From positions 1-64,000 of the forward strand of contig NZ_RBZP01000002.1 of the NCBI RefSeq assembly GCF_003628505.1: 64,000 nt of DNA. Direction: 5' to 3'. The notes below the pieces were generated by a model. It was not told the DNA's origin, ran no database searches, and saw only the letters and a list, made by a program, of their open reading frames with translations. The position numbers and the translations under genes were made by a program. This stretch comes from Oceanobacillus halophilus (GTDB lineage Bacteria > Bacillota > Bacilli > Bacillales > Amphibacillaceae). Positions 12,337 to 22,291 of this stretch are shown here, in pieces (within the stretch, counting starts at the first letter, position 1; each line of letters begins with the position of its first letter).

Positions 12337-12405
12337 CCTAAATGTTTAACTTTTTTATGTTGTGGGTAAATGTACTGTACTACAAAACCCACTCTCATTA
12401 AACCA

Positions 12406-12774
12406 TTATACATCTTTTAATAGAAAGTTGGGATTTACTGAGAAATGTTTGCCTACTAATGCTGTTGCAAGTATATGCTCAGGAGTTGTTGCAACTTCTC
12501 GATATTCACTGCTGACGTAGATGTGATCAGCATGCGGAAGTTCACGAGCTAATTGTTTTCTTAACTTCACTCCTGAATGATCCTCATCAACTAATATAAA
12601 AACATCCCTATCATCTAAATGATACATTTCCAACATCTCATCGAAACGCTCCACACCTAGTGTACCGTTCGTGCAGACAATCGTTACATCGTCATTGATA
12701 ACTTTTTGAACTTGACGTTTATCAGTCAACCCTTCTACTATGATTATTTTCTCTGACTCAGTCGTTATCATCAC
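12406..12774 (-). CDS. yusF: Toprim-domain protein YusF
   Basis: 122-residue stand-alone Toprim domain. The catalytic glutamate is in IIIVEGLTDKR (E14) and the DxD motif is in ILVDEDHSG (D62, D64), as in small-primase, RNase M5 and topoisomerase Toprim folds. A metal-dependent role on nucleic acid phosphodiesters is likely, but the substrate is unknown. Synteny (between yusE and gcvH) matches B. subtilis yusF. Confidence 0.85.
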   Translation of the reverse strand: MMITTESEKIIIVEGLTDKRQVQKVINDDVTIVCTNGTLGVERFDEMLEMYHLDDRDVFILVDEDHSGVKLRKQLARELPHADHIYVSSEYREVATTPEHILATALVGKHFSVNPNFLLKDV

Positions 12775-12937
12775 ACAGCACTCCTTATGTAAGCAAACAA
12801 GATGCTTAATTTTTGTACTTATTCAGTTTAATTCAGTATATGATAAAGCAATGGCTAACTATACACTTTTTTCGATAAATGTTAGTTAGCCCATGGATGT
12901 TTTTATAAATTTTGTCAGATTACGTTTTATTTAATAA

Positions 12938-13318
12938 TTATTCTTCTGTTAAATCCTTGTATTCTTGCGCTTTTAATAGGTTATCCAGTTCTGATTCGTC
13001 AGAGATTTCGACTACAACCATCCATGCTTTTTCATATGGTGACTCGTTGACAAATTCTGGACTATCTTCCAATTCTTCATTAATTTCTACAATCGTACCA
13101 CTAACAGGTGCATATAGTTCAGATACTGTTTTCACAGACTCCACACTTCCAAATGGCTCATCTACAGTAATCTCATCCCCAGCTTCAGGAAGTTCAACAA
13201 AAACAATATCTCCAAGTTCATCCTGAGCAAAGTCTGTAATTCCAATTCGAACTTTATTTCCTTCTTTTTTTACCCATTCATGTTCTTTAGAATATAATAA
13301 ATCTTCTGGTAAACTCAC
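12938..13318 (-). CDS. gcvH: Glycine cleavage system H protein
   Basis: 126-residue lipoyl carrier that shuttles the methylamine intermediate between GcvP, GcvT and Lpd; in Bacillus it also passes lipoyl groups to other complexes. The lipoylated lysine is K63 in [16 protein letters not shown]. The frame is open from 13345, but the GTG at 13318 is the likely start: GGAGGG is placed 7 nt before it and the protein then begins [14 protein letters not shown], as in relatives. No gcvP or gcvT genes are in the window. Confidence 0.95.
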   Translation of the reverse strand: MSLPEDLLYSKEHEWVKKEGNKVRIGITDFAQDELGDIVFVELPEAGDEITVDEPFGSVESVKTVSELYAPVSGTIVEINEELEDSPEFVNESPYEKAWMVVVEISDESELDNLLKAQEYKDLTEE

Positions 13319-13471
13319 TTTAAATCCCTCCATTATATCATTCACTTTTACTATACCTTGTCATATAGTATTTTTCTAGTTATAAACTTGCTACACCTGA
13401 AGTTCCTGTCTAAGTTTCTTTGTTTTAACTCAAAAATAAGTTAGCGCTATTTCTCACACAAGAACGATACA

Positions 13472-13828
13472 TTACAACCAAACTTCTGCAAACGTTTCTT
13501 CTTTAAATCCTACTGTAACTTTTTCTCCATCTGTAACAATTGGTCGTTTAATAAGCATACCGTCCGAAGCTAAAATTTCTGCCATCTCTTCTACAGATGC
13601 ATCTTTTATCTTCTCTTTTATATTTAATTCTCTGTACTTCTTCCCACTTGTGTTGAAAAATTTCTTCGCAGGTAAGCCACTTCTTTCAATGAAATCCAAA
13701 AATTCTTCCTTTGATGGAGGTTCCTCCACTATATGTACTGCATTGTAGTCAATCTTATTTTCATCCATCCACTTTTTGGCTTTTTTGCAAGTCCCACAAT
13801 TAGGATACCAATAAAATGTTAATGACAT
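13472..13828 (-). CDS. yusI: ArsC/Spx-family protein YusI
   Basis: 118-residue thioredoxin-fold protein of the ArsC/Spx family. A C11-G-T-C14 motif (YPNCGTCKKAKKW) lies at the N-terminus. The family includes arsenate reductases and the RNA polymerase-binding regulators Spx and MgsR. The CxxC pair is Spx-like, but the sequence and the position between gcvH and fadE identify YusI, whose role is not settled. Confidence 0.85.
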   Translation of the reverse strand: MSLTFYWYPNCGTCKKAKKWMDENKIDYNAVHIVEEPPSKEEFLDFIERSGLPAKKFFNTSGKKYRELNIKEKIKDASVEEMAEILASDGMLIKRPIVTDGEKVTVGFKEETFAEVWL

Positions 13829-14090
13829 GATTTACCCCCTCACATTACTTTTCAATCATCTTATCATGTTTTGTTTTGAAGATACACTAAGACATCCGTT
13901 TGCATTTAGTTAATTGGAGAAAAAACTTCCAGTTCATATAGATATGCGCCAAAACAATTATAAACGATTCTAATAAAATATACTCTCTATCATCCCTTAC
14001 ACTACTCTGAAATAAATAAATCAACAATCTTACAATCTTTTAGAAAATAGCCTTTAGAAAAGTGTCTTTATCATTGGTTGATTAAAATAA
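13829..14090. other. Gene-free stretch between yusI and fadE
   Basis: Apart from the fadE terminator beginning at 14091, this AT-rich interval shows no open frame with an RBS, no structured RNA I recognise and no repeat. Confidence 0.6.
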
Positions 14091-14120
14091 TCCACCCTCT
14101 TTGAAAACAAAGAGGGTGGA
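14091..14120 (-). terminator. Terminator of the fadN-fadA-fadE operon
   Basis: Perfect 12-bp stem TCCACCCTCTTT / AAAGAGGGTGGA with a 6-nt loop, followed on the minus strand by TTATTTT. Confidence 0.9.
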
Positions 14121-14145
14121 TTTGCTTCTATCTTAAGGTGTTTTT

Positions 14146-15930
14146 TTATAGTACGTATTGTTCTTCTTCAATAATTGCAGCAGCAATCTCACGCTTCTTA
14201 GCAATGACATTGATTGGTGTATGACGAGTTAGTTTGCGTAAAGATGATAACATCATACGAAGATTGTCGCCTTCTTCCACTGCAATAAGTGTTTCTTTTG
14301 CATCAACTTCCATACGATTAAATGCTTCTTGCACGTAAACTTGGGTATATAGAAGTTTTTGTTTATTTGCTTCTTCACCGGATTTGTTGATCGCTTTTTC
14401 CGTACGAAGAATAGCTGATTCCATATTATAAACTTCAGCCACCATGTCTGCTAAATTTACAAGTATTTCTTGTTCCCTTTCAATCTTCTGCATATATTTT
14501 TGCGCAGCTATTCCAGCAGCAAATAATACCAGTTTTTTCGCATTTCTAAGCAGATATTTTTCTTGTTCCAACGTACCTGTGCCAACTTCTTCTGGCATCT
14601 TCATTACTAGCTCTTCCTGTAAAGCCTGAGCTTGTTGCAATAATGGCAGCTCACCTTTCATTGCTTTTTTCAGAAGAGTACCCGGTACAAGCAGGCGATT
14701 AATTTCATTTGTTCCTTCAAAAATACGATTAATCCGTGAATCACGATACATACGCTCTACTTCATATTCCTGAATAAACCCATTTCCACCATGCATTTGA
14801 ACAGCTTCATCCACGACATAATCCAATACTTCCGTTGCAGTGTATTTGTTCATCGAGCACTCAATTTGATATTCTGCGATTGCCGCAGCAACTTCACGAC
14901 CATCTTTTAATTGCTCGTCTGTAAGAGAACCCATTCTTTGTTCAAACAAGCCAACTGTACGGTATACTGCACTCTCATTAGCATAAGTTCTCGCAGCCAT
15001 CGTCGCCAATTTTTCTTGCGTTAATGAAAAACTAGAAATTTTTGTATTAAACTGTTTACGTTCGTTTACATATTCAGCTGCAACTTCTAAAGCAGCTTTA
15101 GCACCACCGACTCCGCCAATTGCTAATTTATATCGGCCAACGTTAAGGATATTAAAAGCAATTTTATGTCCCTTTCCTTTTTCACCTAATAAATTCTCAA
15201 CTGGAACTTCTGCATCATTAAGAATTAAAGTACGTGTAGAGGAACTCTTAATTCCCATTTTCTTTTCCTCTGCCCCAGTAGATACACCAGGAAAATCACT
15301 TTCTACTATAAATGTGGAGAAATGCTCACCATCAATTTTCGCATAGACAACAAATACATCTGCAAATGCTGAGTTCGTAATAAATTGTTTTTCACCGTTT
15401 AATATATAATGTGTTCCAGCATCATTAAGGACAGCTGTTGTTTTGGCTCCTAAAGCATCAGAACCCGAAGTTGCTTCCGTCAAAGCATATGCTGCAATCA
15501 ATTCACCTGTTGCAAGCTTTGGAAGGTATTTTGCTTTCTGTTCATCGTTACCAAAAAACACAATTGGAAGGGACCCAATACCTACATGAGCACCATGAGT
15601 AATCGAAAATCCGCCAGCGCGAGAAAATTCTTCTGTGATTAAAGCAGAACTTGTTTTGTCTAACCCCAAGCCACCGTACTCTTCTGGAACATCGGCACCT
15701 AGAAGACCTAATTCTCCAGCTTTTTTAAGAAGTTCTACTGATATATCAAAATTCTGCTCTTCTAACTCATCTAGGTTTGGTCTTACTTCTTTATCAATAA
15801 ATTCCTCGGTAGTCTTGGCAATCATTTTTTGCTCATCTGTAAAATCCTCTGGTGTTATGATATCGTCACTCGTTAAATCTTCAGTCAAAAATGCTCCACC
15901 TTTAAATAGCTTTTCCTTTGTTTCACTCAT
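14146..15930 (-). CDS. fadE: Acyl-CoA dehydrogenase FadE
   Basis: Acyl-CoA dehydrogenase that catalyses the first oxidation of beta-oxidation with FAD. The N-terminal, middle and C-terminal acyl-CoA dehydrogenase domains span residues 1-400 ([13 protein letters not shown] near 150; [21 protein letters not shown] near 380), followed by the about 200-residue C-terminal extension typical of Bacillus FadE. The ATG at 15930 is preferred over 15939 because AAAGG is then 9 nt upstream; it gives 594 residues. It is the last gene of the fad operon. Confidence 0.95.
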   Translation of the reverse strand: MSETKEKLFKGGAFLTEDLTSDDIITPEDFTDEQKMIAKTTEEFIDKEVRPNLDELEEQNFDISVELLKKAGELGLLGADVPEEYGGLGLDKTSSALITEEFSRAGGFSITHGAHVGIGSLPIVFFGNDEQKAKYLPKLATGELIAAYALTEATSGSDALGAKTTAVLNDAGTHYILNGEKQFITNSAFADVFVVYAKIDGEHFSTFIVESDFPGVSTGAEEKKMGIKSSSTRTLILNDAEVPVENLLGEKGKGHKIAFNILNVGRYKLAIGGVGGAKAALEVAAEYVNERKQFNTKISSFSLTQEKLATMAARTYANESAVYRTVGLFEQRMGSLTDEQLKDGREVAAAIAEYQIECSMNKYTATEVLDYVVDEAVQMHGGNGFIQEYEVERMYRDSRINRIFEGTNEINRLLVPGTLLKKAMKGELPLLQQAQALQEELVMKMPEEVGTGTLEQEKYLLRNAKKLVLFAAGIAAQKYMQKIEREQEILVNLADMVAEVYNMESAILRTEKAINKSGEEANKQKLLYTQVYVQEAFNRMEVDAKETLIAVEEGDNLRMMLSSLRKLTRHTPINVIAKKREIAAAIIEEEQYVL

Positions 15931-15998
15931 CTGTATCATCCTTTCTAGGAATTATAGTTTTATAGATATTAATTATTAGATCTAAATGACAGAAGTAT

Positions 15999-17174
15999 TT
16001 ATAGCAGTTCGAATACTCCTGCAGCTCCCATTCCTCCGCCAATGCACATCGTAACTACACCAAACTGAACATTCTTTAGTTTCATTTCATGCATAAGGCT
16101 TAGTGTTAATTTAGTACCCGTACAGCCGAGTGGGTGACCTAGGGCAATTGCTCCACCATTTACATTCACTTTATCTATGTCTAAATCTAATGCCTGCACA
16201 ACACGTACTGCTTGAGCAGCAAATGCTTCGTTTAATTCAAACAATCCGATATCAGATAATTCTAATCCAGCAATTTGCAGTGCTTTTGGAATAGCAGCTA
16301 TTGGACCTACTCCCATTATTTCAGGCTCCACTCCTGCTACAGCAAAAGAACGGAATTTCAGGATTGGTGCCAATCCTTCTGCTTCTGCTTTTTCTCGATC
16401 CATCAACAAGACAGATGCAGCCCCATCACTCATTTGTGAAGAGTTTCCTGCGGTTACAGAACCATTCATATTAAATGCTGGTCGTAGCTTAGCTAATACT
16501 TCAGTATTTGTGCCGACACGTACTCCCTCATCCATTTCAAAAGTCGAATGTTTCTCTTCCACCTTATTGTTCTTGCCTATAACCCGTTCGGTTACTTCTA
16601 CAGGTACAATTTCGTCATTAAATTTCCCGTCTTGAATTGCCTTCGCCGCTTTTTCATGACTTCTGGCAGCGAATTCGTCCTGCTCAGTTCGGGATATATT
16701 AAAACGACTTGCTACTTCTTCAGCTGTGTGCCCCATACTCATGTAATAGCCTGGAGCATTATGGACAAGCTTAGCATTAGGCTTAATCACATGCCCGCCC
16801 ATTGGTATTAGACTCATAGATTCTGCTCCACCTGCTATCATTGTGTCACTGGCTCCGACCATAATACGCTCCGCTGCATATGCAATTGATTGTAACCCCG
16901 AGGAACAATAACGATTTATCGTTACTCCAGGCACATCATGCTTTAATCCTGCTAACCCTGCAATATTACGTGCCATATTCATACCTTGTTCTGCTTCTGG
17001 CATTGCACATCCTATAATCACATCATCAATATTCCCGTCATAATTATCTGCACGTTTCAACGTTTCTTTAATAGTTAGTGCAGCTAAATCATCTGGCCTT
17101 GTATTCGCTAAAGAACCTTTAAATGCTCTTCCTACAGGTGTTCTTGCCCCTGAAACAATAACTGCTTCTTTCAT
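15999..17174 (-). CDS. fadA: Acetyl-CoA C-acyltransferase FadA
   Basis: 391-residue thiolase that cleaves 3-ketoacyl-CoA to acetyl-CoA and a shortened acyl-CoA. The nucleophile cysteine is in NRYCSSGLQ (near 90). The active-site histidine region NEAFAAQ and the final VTMCIGGGMGAAG cysteine/glycine motif are present. It lies 13 bp after fadN and 59 bp before fadE on the same strand. Confidence 0.96.
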   Translation of the reverse strand: MKEAVIVSGARTPVGRAFKGSLANTRPDDLAALTIKETLKRADNYDGNIDDVIIGCAMPEAEQGMNMARNIAGLAGLKHDVPGVTINRYCSSGLQSIAYAAERIMVGASDTMIAGGAESMSLIPMGGHVIKPNAKLVHNAPGYYMSMGHTAEEVASRFNISRTEQDEFAARSHEKAAKAIQDGKFNDEIVPVEVTERVIGKNNKVEEKHSTFEMDEGVRVGTNTEVLAKLRPAFNMNGSVTAGNSSQMSDGAASVLLMDREKAEAEGLAPILKFRSFAVAGVEPEIMGVGPIAAIPKALQIAGLELSDIGLFELNEAFAAQAVRVVQALDLDIDKVNVNGGAIALGHPLGCTGTKLTLSLMHEMKLKNVQFGVVTMCIGGGMGAAGVFELL

Positions 17175-17187
17175 AATGCCTCCCCCT

Positions 17188-19575
17188 TTAATTACGTAAT
17201 GGCTTGCCTTTTATTAACATGTGTTGCATTCTTGCTTGTGTAAGTGGTTCACCAATTAAACTTAAGAATGCTTCTCTTTCTAAATCCAGCATGACTTGTT
17301 CATCTATTAATGAACCTTCTTTAATACGACCTCCACTTAGCACATATGCTAATTTTTCTGCAATTTTCAGATCATGATCTGATGCATATCCCCCATATTG
17401 TAGTGATTTTGCACCCATCAGCATAGCAGCATAACCAGCTTCTCCAACCACTGGAATTTTCTCAGGAGTTGGCTTTCGATAACCAGCTTTCGCAAGCGCC
17501 AATACCTTTTGTTTTGCATCATATAATAGATGGTCCGGATTGACAGATATACTATCTCCAGCACCTAAAAATCCATTTTCAAACCCTTCTGCAGCCGAAG
17601 TGGAAACTTTAGCTGTAGCAACTTTTTCAAAAACATCATTGGCTACTTTCGTTAAATCAAATTTAATTCCTTTAGGCAGATTGCGCAGTTCTTTCAAATA
17701 AAGCTCTTTGGTACCACCGCCGCCTGGGATAAGACCAACCCCTACTTCTACTAGTCCAATATAGGTTTCAGTGGATGCCTGAATGGCTGCAGCAGGTAAA
17801 GAAACTTCTGCCCCACCACCTAAAGTCATATTAAAAGCTGCAGTAACAACTGGTTTCTCCGAATACTTAATATTCATCGCCATATTTTGGAACTGACGAA
17901 AAACTAAGTCCAATTCATCAAAGTTTTCATCCTGTGCTTCCATTAACATTAATCCAACGTTTGCACCTACACAGAAATTTTTCCCTTGATTCCCAATAAC
18001 AAGTCCTTCATAATTTTGGGCGACTTTATCAATCGCATAGTTAATCATTTGAATGGAATCTAATCCTAATGCGTTACTCTTGGAGTGGAACTCTAGAAGT
18101 GCAACGCCATCACCCATATCTATTAAACTAGCACCTGCATTCTTTTTAATAACACCATTTTTCTCTTTCAAACGCTTAATGTTTATTTCTTTTGGGTTAA
18201 AAGCTTGCTCCTTGTATTCACCTTGTTCATAGAAAAACACATTTCCGCTTTCTTCTTTATAAAAAGATTCATTACCATCCTCTAATAGATTAATAATCCA
18301 TTTGGGTACCGTCTCTCCTTCATCCTGCATGCGAGCTACTGATTTTCTTAAACCGATGGCATCCCATGTTTCAAACGGACCAATTTCCCAGCCAAATCCC
18401 CATTTCATCGCTTGGTCAATGGCAACAATATCATCGGCAATTTCTCCAACTAACTCTGCGGAGTAAATTAAAGTTGGTTTAAGAACAGACCACACTAAGT
18501 CTGCCGCACGATCCCCTTTGGCATTTACAAGCGCTTTCAGTTTTCTGCGTGTGCCTTTTTCCTGTTTAACCATCTCCGTTGCTGCTGTTTTTAACTTCTT
18601 CCTTTCTTCATACTCTAGTGTTTCAGGATTTAATTCATAAATTGCTTTACCCTTTTTAACGAAAAAGCCTTGGCCACTCTTGGCACCAATCCAGCCATTC
18701 TCATTCATCTTCTTCATAAAGTCAGGTACTTCGAATACTTCTTTTTCTTCTCCGTCCACATTGTCATAAACATTGCCAGCTACATGGATAAATGTATCTA
18801 ACCCAACAACATCTAATGTTCGGAACGTTGCACTTTTCGGACGGCCAATCATTGGACCAGTAACGGAATCTACTTCTCCGACACTATATCCGCCTTTTAG
18901 CATTTCTCTGACTGAAACAAGCAAGCCATAAGTTCCAATTCTATTTGCGATAAAATTCGGTGTATCTTTCGCTTCCACAACACCTTTTCCAAGAACATTC
19001 TCCCCAAACATTTTCATAAAGGAAAGAACTTCTGAATCTGTATATTTCGTTGGAATAATTTCTAATAATTTTAAGTATCTTGGTGGATTAAAAAAGTGTG
19101 TACCAAGAAAATGCTTTTTCAAATCATCAGAGCAATCTTCAATCATATCGTTAACAGATATACCTGAAGTATTGGAACTAACAATCGTTCCTTGTTTGCG
19201 GTGTTTGTCTATATTTGCATACACTTTTTTCTTAATATCTAAATTTTCAACAACGACTTCAATAATCCAGTCAACGTCTGCTAACTTCTCCATATCATCT
19301 TCCATGTTACCAACTTCTATTAAGTCAAGGCTTCTCTTTGTTGTAATTGGTGAAGGTTTGTGTTTAAGCAATGCTTTTTTACTTTGTAAAGCAATTCGGT
19401 TCCGTACACCAGGATGCTCTAAGGTAAGTCCATTTTTTTCCTCTGCTTTTGTCAATTCGTGTGGCACAATATCCAACATCAATACTGGTATACCTACATT
19501 TGCTAAGTGTGCCGCTATACTTGATCCCATAACTCCTGAACCTAAGACTGCAGCTTTTTTCACTTGGTACTTCAT
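17188..19575 (-). CDS. fadN: 3-hydroxyacyl-CoA dehydrogenase / enoyl-CoA hydratase FadN
   Basis: Bifunctional beta-oxidation enzyme. The N-terminal NAD-binding dehydrogenase starts at AAVLGSGVMGSS, and the C-terminal part carries a crotonase-type hydratase (MTLGGGAEVSLPA). The frame is open up to 19614, but codons before 19575 overlap the FadR operator and have no RBS. The ATG at 19575 follows GGGGGAG by 5-6 nt, giving 795 residues, close to B. subtilis FadN. It heads fadN-fadA-fadE and should be repressed by FadR when long-chain acyl-CoA is absent. Confidence 0.95.
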   Translation of the reverse strand: MKYQVKKAAVLGSGVMGSSIAAHLANVGIPVLMLDIVPHELTKAEEKNGLTLEHPGVRNRIALQSKKALLKHKPSPITTKRSLDLIEVGNMEDDMEKLADVDWIIEVVVENLDIKKKVYANIDKHRKQGTIVSSNTSGISVNDMIEDCSDDLKKHFLGTHFFNPPRYLKLLEIIPTKYTDSEVLSFMKMFGENVLGKGVVEAKDTPNFIANRIGTYGLLVSVREMLKGGYSVGEVDSVTGPMIGRPKSATFRTLDVVGLDTFIHVAGNVYDNVDGEEKEVFEVPDFMKKMNENGWIGAKSGQGFFVKKGKAIYELNPETLEYEERKKLKTAATEMVKQEKGTRRKLKALVNAKGDRAADLVWSVLKPTLIYSAELVGEIADDIVAIDQAMKWGFGWEIGPFETWDAIGLRKSVARMQDEGETVPKWIINLLEDGNESFYKEESGNVFFYEQGEYKEQAFNPKEINIKRLKEKNGVIKKNAGASLIDMGDGVALLEFHSKSNALGLDSIQMINYAIDKVAQNYEGLVIGNQGKNFCVGANVGLMLMEAQDENFDELDLVFRQFQNMAMNIKYSEKPVVTAAFNMTLGGGAEVSLPAAAIQASTETYIGLVEVGVGLIPGGGGTKELYLKELRNLPKGIKFDLTKVANDVFEKVATAKVSTSAAEGFENGFLGAGDSISVNPDHLLYDAKQKVLALAKAGYRKPTPEKIPVVGEAGYAAMLMGAKSLQYGGYASDHDLKIAEKLAYVLSGGRIKEGSLIDEQVMLDLEREAFLSLIGEPLTQARMQHMLIKGKPLRN

Positions 19576-19595
19576 ATTTCCTCCCCCTAACATTT

Positions 19596-19613
19596 TGAAT
19601 GAATACTCATTCA
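19596..19613. promoter_or_regulatory. FadR operator of the fadN operon
   Basis: TGAATGA-ATAC-TCATTCA is a perfect 7-4-7 inverted repeat that agrees with the known Bacillus FadR consensus (TGAATGANTANTCATTCA). It lies 20 bp before the fadN ATG, so repressor binding would block initiation or early elongation. fadR itself is not in the window. Confidence 0.9.
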
Positions 19614-19841
19614 TTTTACACCCAAAAAATATAGATAGCTCGCTATCCCTCTATTTATACTATATAGTAATTTCTGACATTTCGCAATAAAAATAATTAA
19701 TTTTTTTGGTTTTATTCTAGGTCTGCACACGAAAAATATAAAATTACAGCCATTTAAAGAAAATAATGTAAAAGTTTTGATTTTAAATATAAACTTCTGT
19801 AAGTTAAACAGTAGAAACATAGTACAGTCAGGAGGAATAAC

Positions 19842-20588
19842 ATGAATAAAGTCATAGACACATTACTCTCTCATCGTTCCTATCGATCTTACCAGGATAA
19901 ACCTGTTAATGACAAGGAGTTAGATAAGATTATAGATGCAGTACAGGCAGCGCCAAATTGGATTAATGGACAACATACTACTATTATCGCCATTAGAGAC
20001 CCAGAAAGAAAAAAGCGTTTAGCTGAGTTGTGCGGCAATCAAAAACATATTGATGAGGCACCGGTATTTCTTGTATTTTGTGCTGATTTTTATCGAACTT
20101 ATCTAGCTAGCCAGATAGAAGACACTTCAGTCAAGGCATTGGAAGATATTGATACTCTCATTGTAGGTTCAACAGATGTTGGTATTTCGCTTGGTACAGC
20201 AGTCACAGCAGCTGAATCATTTGGCTTAGGAACGGTACCTATAGGTGGTATCCGCAGAAATTCTAAAGAAGTAATTAAAGAATTGAACTTACCATCTTAT
20301 GTCATACCCATTTCTGGTTTATGTGTTGGATATCCAGAAAAAGACCCTGGTCAAAAACCAAGATTACCAAAAGAAGCCGTTTATCATGAAGAGAGATACA
20401 ATCATGATTTAGGACCACTACTTGAAAATTATAATCAGACCTATGTAAATTACTTAAAAGAGAGAAGCTCCAACCAAAGACATAGTACGTGGACGAATCG
20501 AGTAGCAACCTTTTTCAGTAAAACCTATTATGAAGGCATTCCTGATATGCTAACTCAACAAAAATTTCCTGGAGGAAAAATGAAGTAA
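19842..20588 (+). CDS. nfrA: NfrA-type flavin nitroreductase
   Basis: 248-residue FMN-dependent nitroreductase of the NfrA/NfsA family. SHRSYRSYQDKPV at the N-terminus forms the FMN-phosphate site, and GLGTVPIGGIRRN near 128 and SGLCVGYPEKDPGQKPRLPKEA in the C-terminal half are family motifs. It should reduce nitro compounds, flavins or quinones with NADPH. AGGAGG lies 6 nt before the ATG. It is a single gene followed by the hairpin repeat at 20623. The symbol is by family; it could be an NfrA paralogue. Confidence 0.8.
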   Translation: MNKVIDTLLSHRSYRSYQDKPVNDKELDKIIDAVQAAPNWINGQHTTIIAIRDPERKKRLAELCGNQKHIDEAPVFLVFCADFYRTYLASQIEDTSVKALEDIDTLIVGSTDVGISLGTAVTAAESFGLGTVPIGGIRRNSKEVIKELNLPSYVIPISGLCVGYPEKDPGQKPRLPKEAVYHEERYNHDLGPLLENYNQTYVNYLKERSSNQRHSTWTNRVATFFSKTYYEGIPDMLTQQKFPGGKMK

Positions 20589-20622
20589 GTTTATACAAAG
20601 AATAAAAATACGTTTTTCTTGA

Positions 20623-20757
20623 CTCTAGAAGAGGCTGGGATAGAGTCATAAGGATAAATCCGAAAGTGAACTTTGTAGTGAATTTACTCCGAAGTAACTG
20701 CACTTCTCATAGTTCTAATCCTTCCGTAAACTACTTTTGCCCCCAGCCTCTTTAGAG
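20623..20757. repeat. Long imperfect hairpin with GAGGCTGGG arms
   Basis: CTCTAGAAGAGGCTGGG (20623-20639) pairs with CCCAGCCTCTTTAGAG (20742-20757). Shorter inner matches (AAGGAT/ATCCTT, AAGTG/CACTT) fold the roughly 100 nt between. It lies between convergent genes and could terminate both. GAGGCTGGG-armed hairpins recur between genes in several Firmicutes, to my recollection. Confidence 0.65.
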
Positions 20758-20799
20758 TAGTTTTTCATTTATTTTTATATTGATATTATATAAAACCTC

Positions 20800-21618
20800 T
20801 TAACCTAATGCCACATCAAGAATCATCATAACCGTAAAACCGATCATCACACTCATTGATGCTAAGTCCCTATTTCCTTCTTCATGTGAACCTGGGATTA
20901 CCTCTTCTGCCACGACAAAGATCATCGCTCCAGCTGCAAAACTTAATGCATATGGTAATAATGGCTCCATCAAGGTAACAGCTAACACACCTATAACTGC
21001 TGATACGGGCTCCACCATTCCGGAAAATTGACCATAATAAAAACTCTTTCTTCTTGACATCCCAAGTTTTCTAAGCGGCATTGATACCGCAACACCTTCT
21101 GGGAAGTTTTGAATACCTATTCCAATGGTTAAGGCAATAGCACCAGCTAAAGACGCTTCGGGGAACCCATTAGCTAATGCACCGAAGGCAACACCTATCG
21201 CCAGCCCCTCCGGTATATTATGAAGAGTAATTGCTAGAACCAGCAGTGTACTACGTTTTCTGCGATTTGGCTGTATTCCCTCTGCTTCACTTATCGATGC
21301 ATTTGGATGAAGATGAGGGAGTATCTTATCGATGCCCCATAAAAAGATACCACCTAACATAAATCCAACTGCTGCAGGTATCCACGCGGGGACACTACCT
21401 CCTTTAGCCATCTCTATTGCTGGTGAAAGCAATGACCAAAAACTTGCAGCAATCATTACTCCCCCAGCAAACCCCATCATTCCATCTAACAGCTTAACAT
21501 TCACAGTTTTTGTCATAAATACTAAAGAAGCACCAAGTGCTGTCATTCCCCATGTAAATAATGTACCTATTAGTGCTTGTAGAAAAGGATCAAGAGATAA
21601 AAAATATTCAATCATCAT
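20800..21618 (-). CDS. ZIP-family metal transporter
   Basis: 272-residue ZIP-family carrier with about eight membrane segments. The metal-binding TM4-TM5 motifs are visible as [15 protein letters not shown] (near 132) and [16 protein letters not shown] (near 168), with the family's H/E residues in place. The ZIP family imports zinc, manganese or iron. AAGGAG lies 5 nt before the ATG. A DtxR/MntR-like palindrome at 21644-21667 suggests metal-dependent control. It is a paralogue of the gene at 57966. Confidence 0.85.
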   Translation of the reverse strand: MMIEYFLSLDPFLQALIGTLFTWGMTALGASLVFMTKTVNVKLLDGMMGFAGGVMIAASFWSLLSPAIEMAKGGSVPAWIPAAVGFMLGGIFLWGIDKILPHLHPNASISEAEGIQPNRRKRSTLLVLAITLHNIPEGLAIGVAFGALANGFPEASLAGAIALTIGIGIQNFPEGVAVSMPLRKLGMSRRKSFYYGQFSGMVEPVSAVIGVLAVTLMEPLLPYALSFAAGAMIFVVAEEVIPGSHEEGNRDLASMSVMIGFTVMMILDVALG

Positions 21619-21643
21619 AAGATCTCCTTACAGAAATAAAATT

Positions 21644-21667
21644 AAATGTTTCCCTAAGTAAACATTT
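21644..21667. promoter_or_regulatory. Candidate metalloregulator operator (DtxR/MntR-like)
   Basis: AAATGTTT and AAACATTT form a perfect 8-bp inverted repeat around CCCTAAGT, so the core GTTTCCCTAAGTAAAC looks like a DtxR/MntR box. It overlaps a second repeat (TTCCCTA...TAGGGAA, to 21680). It lies 26 bp before the ZIP gene. The regulator is inferred only. Confidence 0.45.
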
Positions 21668-21777
21668 TAAACCTAGGGAATGAATTAATCAATCCATTTC
21701 TTTTATTTCCTTATTTTTGTCATAATTTATGACTATTTTGGGAAATATTGTAGGTTATTATTATTATTCTGCCGAAG

Positions 21778-21795
21778 CGAATGTAAACTCTTAAA
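21778..21795. repeat. Remnant of the dispersed MITE-like repeat
   Basis: ATTCTGCCGAAGCGAATG matches ATTCTGCCGGAGCGAATG of copy 1 (positions 28-45) with one change. No further similarity was found on either side, so this looks like a decayed fragment. The rest of the 21.7-21.95 kb interval holds no gene that I can see. Confidence 0.5.
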
Positions 21796-21905
21796 ACGAG
21801 CAAGAGCATTACTAAAAGAATGTTTAATTACGTCGTATTTTCCACCACTCCCGACACAGACACAGTTTAAAAGCAGCTGAATTTACAGAAAGTATCGTAT
21901 TTAAA

Positions 21906-21939
21906 AAGCTGATTCCCACTATGCAATGGAAATCAGCTA
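21906..21939 (-). terminator. Probable terminator of the copper operon
   Basis: AAGCTGATT and AATCAGCT arms, extended by a CC/GG pair around a small bulge, lie 17 bp after the copZ stop. The minus-strand tail is only moderately T-rich. Confidence 0.55.
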
Positions 21940-21955
21940 TATTATCTAAGTAAAA

Positions 21956-22162
21956 TTATGCTACTACATCATAGCCTTGATCTTCTACTGCTTCCTGTAA
22001 CTGTTCTAAAGTAACTTTAGATTCGTCGTAAGAAACTTCTACTTTGCCAGTAGCTAAGTCAACTTCCACACCTGATACCCCAACAAGTTCATTCAGAGCA
22101 CCTTCGACAGACATTTTGCAGTGACCACAAGTCATACCTTTTACATCCAATGTTGTTTTCAT
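21956..22162 (-). CDS. copZ: Copper chaperone CopZ
   Basis: 68-residue heavy-metal-associated domain that carries Cu(I) in the cytoplasm and hands it to CopA. The metal site is MTC12-G-H-C15. The ATG at 22162 is preferred to the upstream in-frame GTG at 22174, which lies inside the AAAGGGGG RBS. It is the last gene of csoR-copA-copZ. Confidence 0.93.
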   Translation of the reverse strand: MKTTLDVKGMTCGHCKMSVEGALNELVGVSGVEVDLATGKVEVSYDESKVTLEQLQEAVEDQGYDVVA

Positions 22163-22291
22163 TAATAATTTCACCCCCTTTAAAGTTCCTTCCTGAAAAT
22201 ATATAGAACTGAATTAAGTTTTTATGGAAGTTTATCCCCCATTTCTTGTTGGTTCCCATTTACTCAAAATAAGGGATACGGATAAAAAAAC

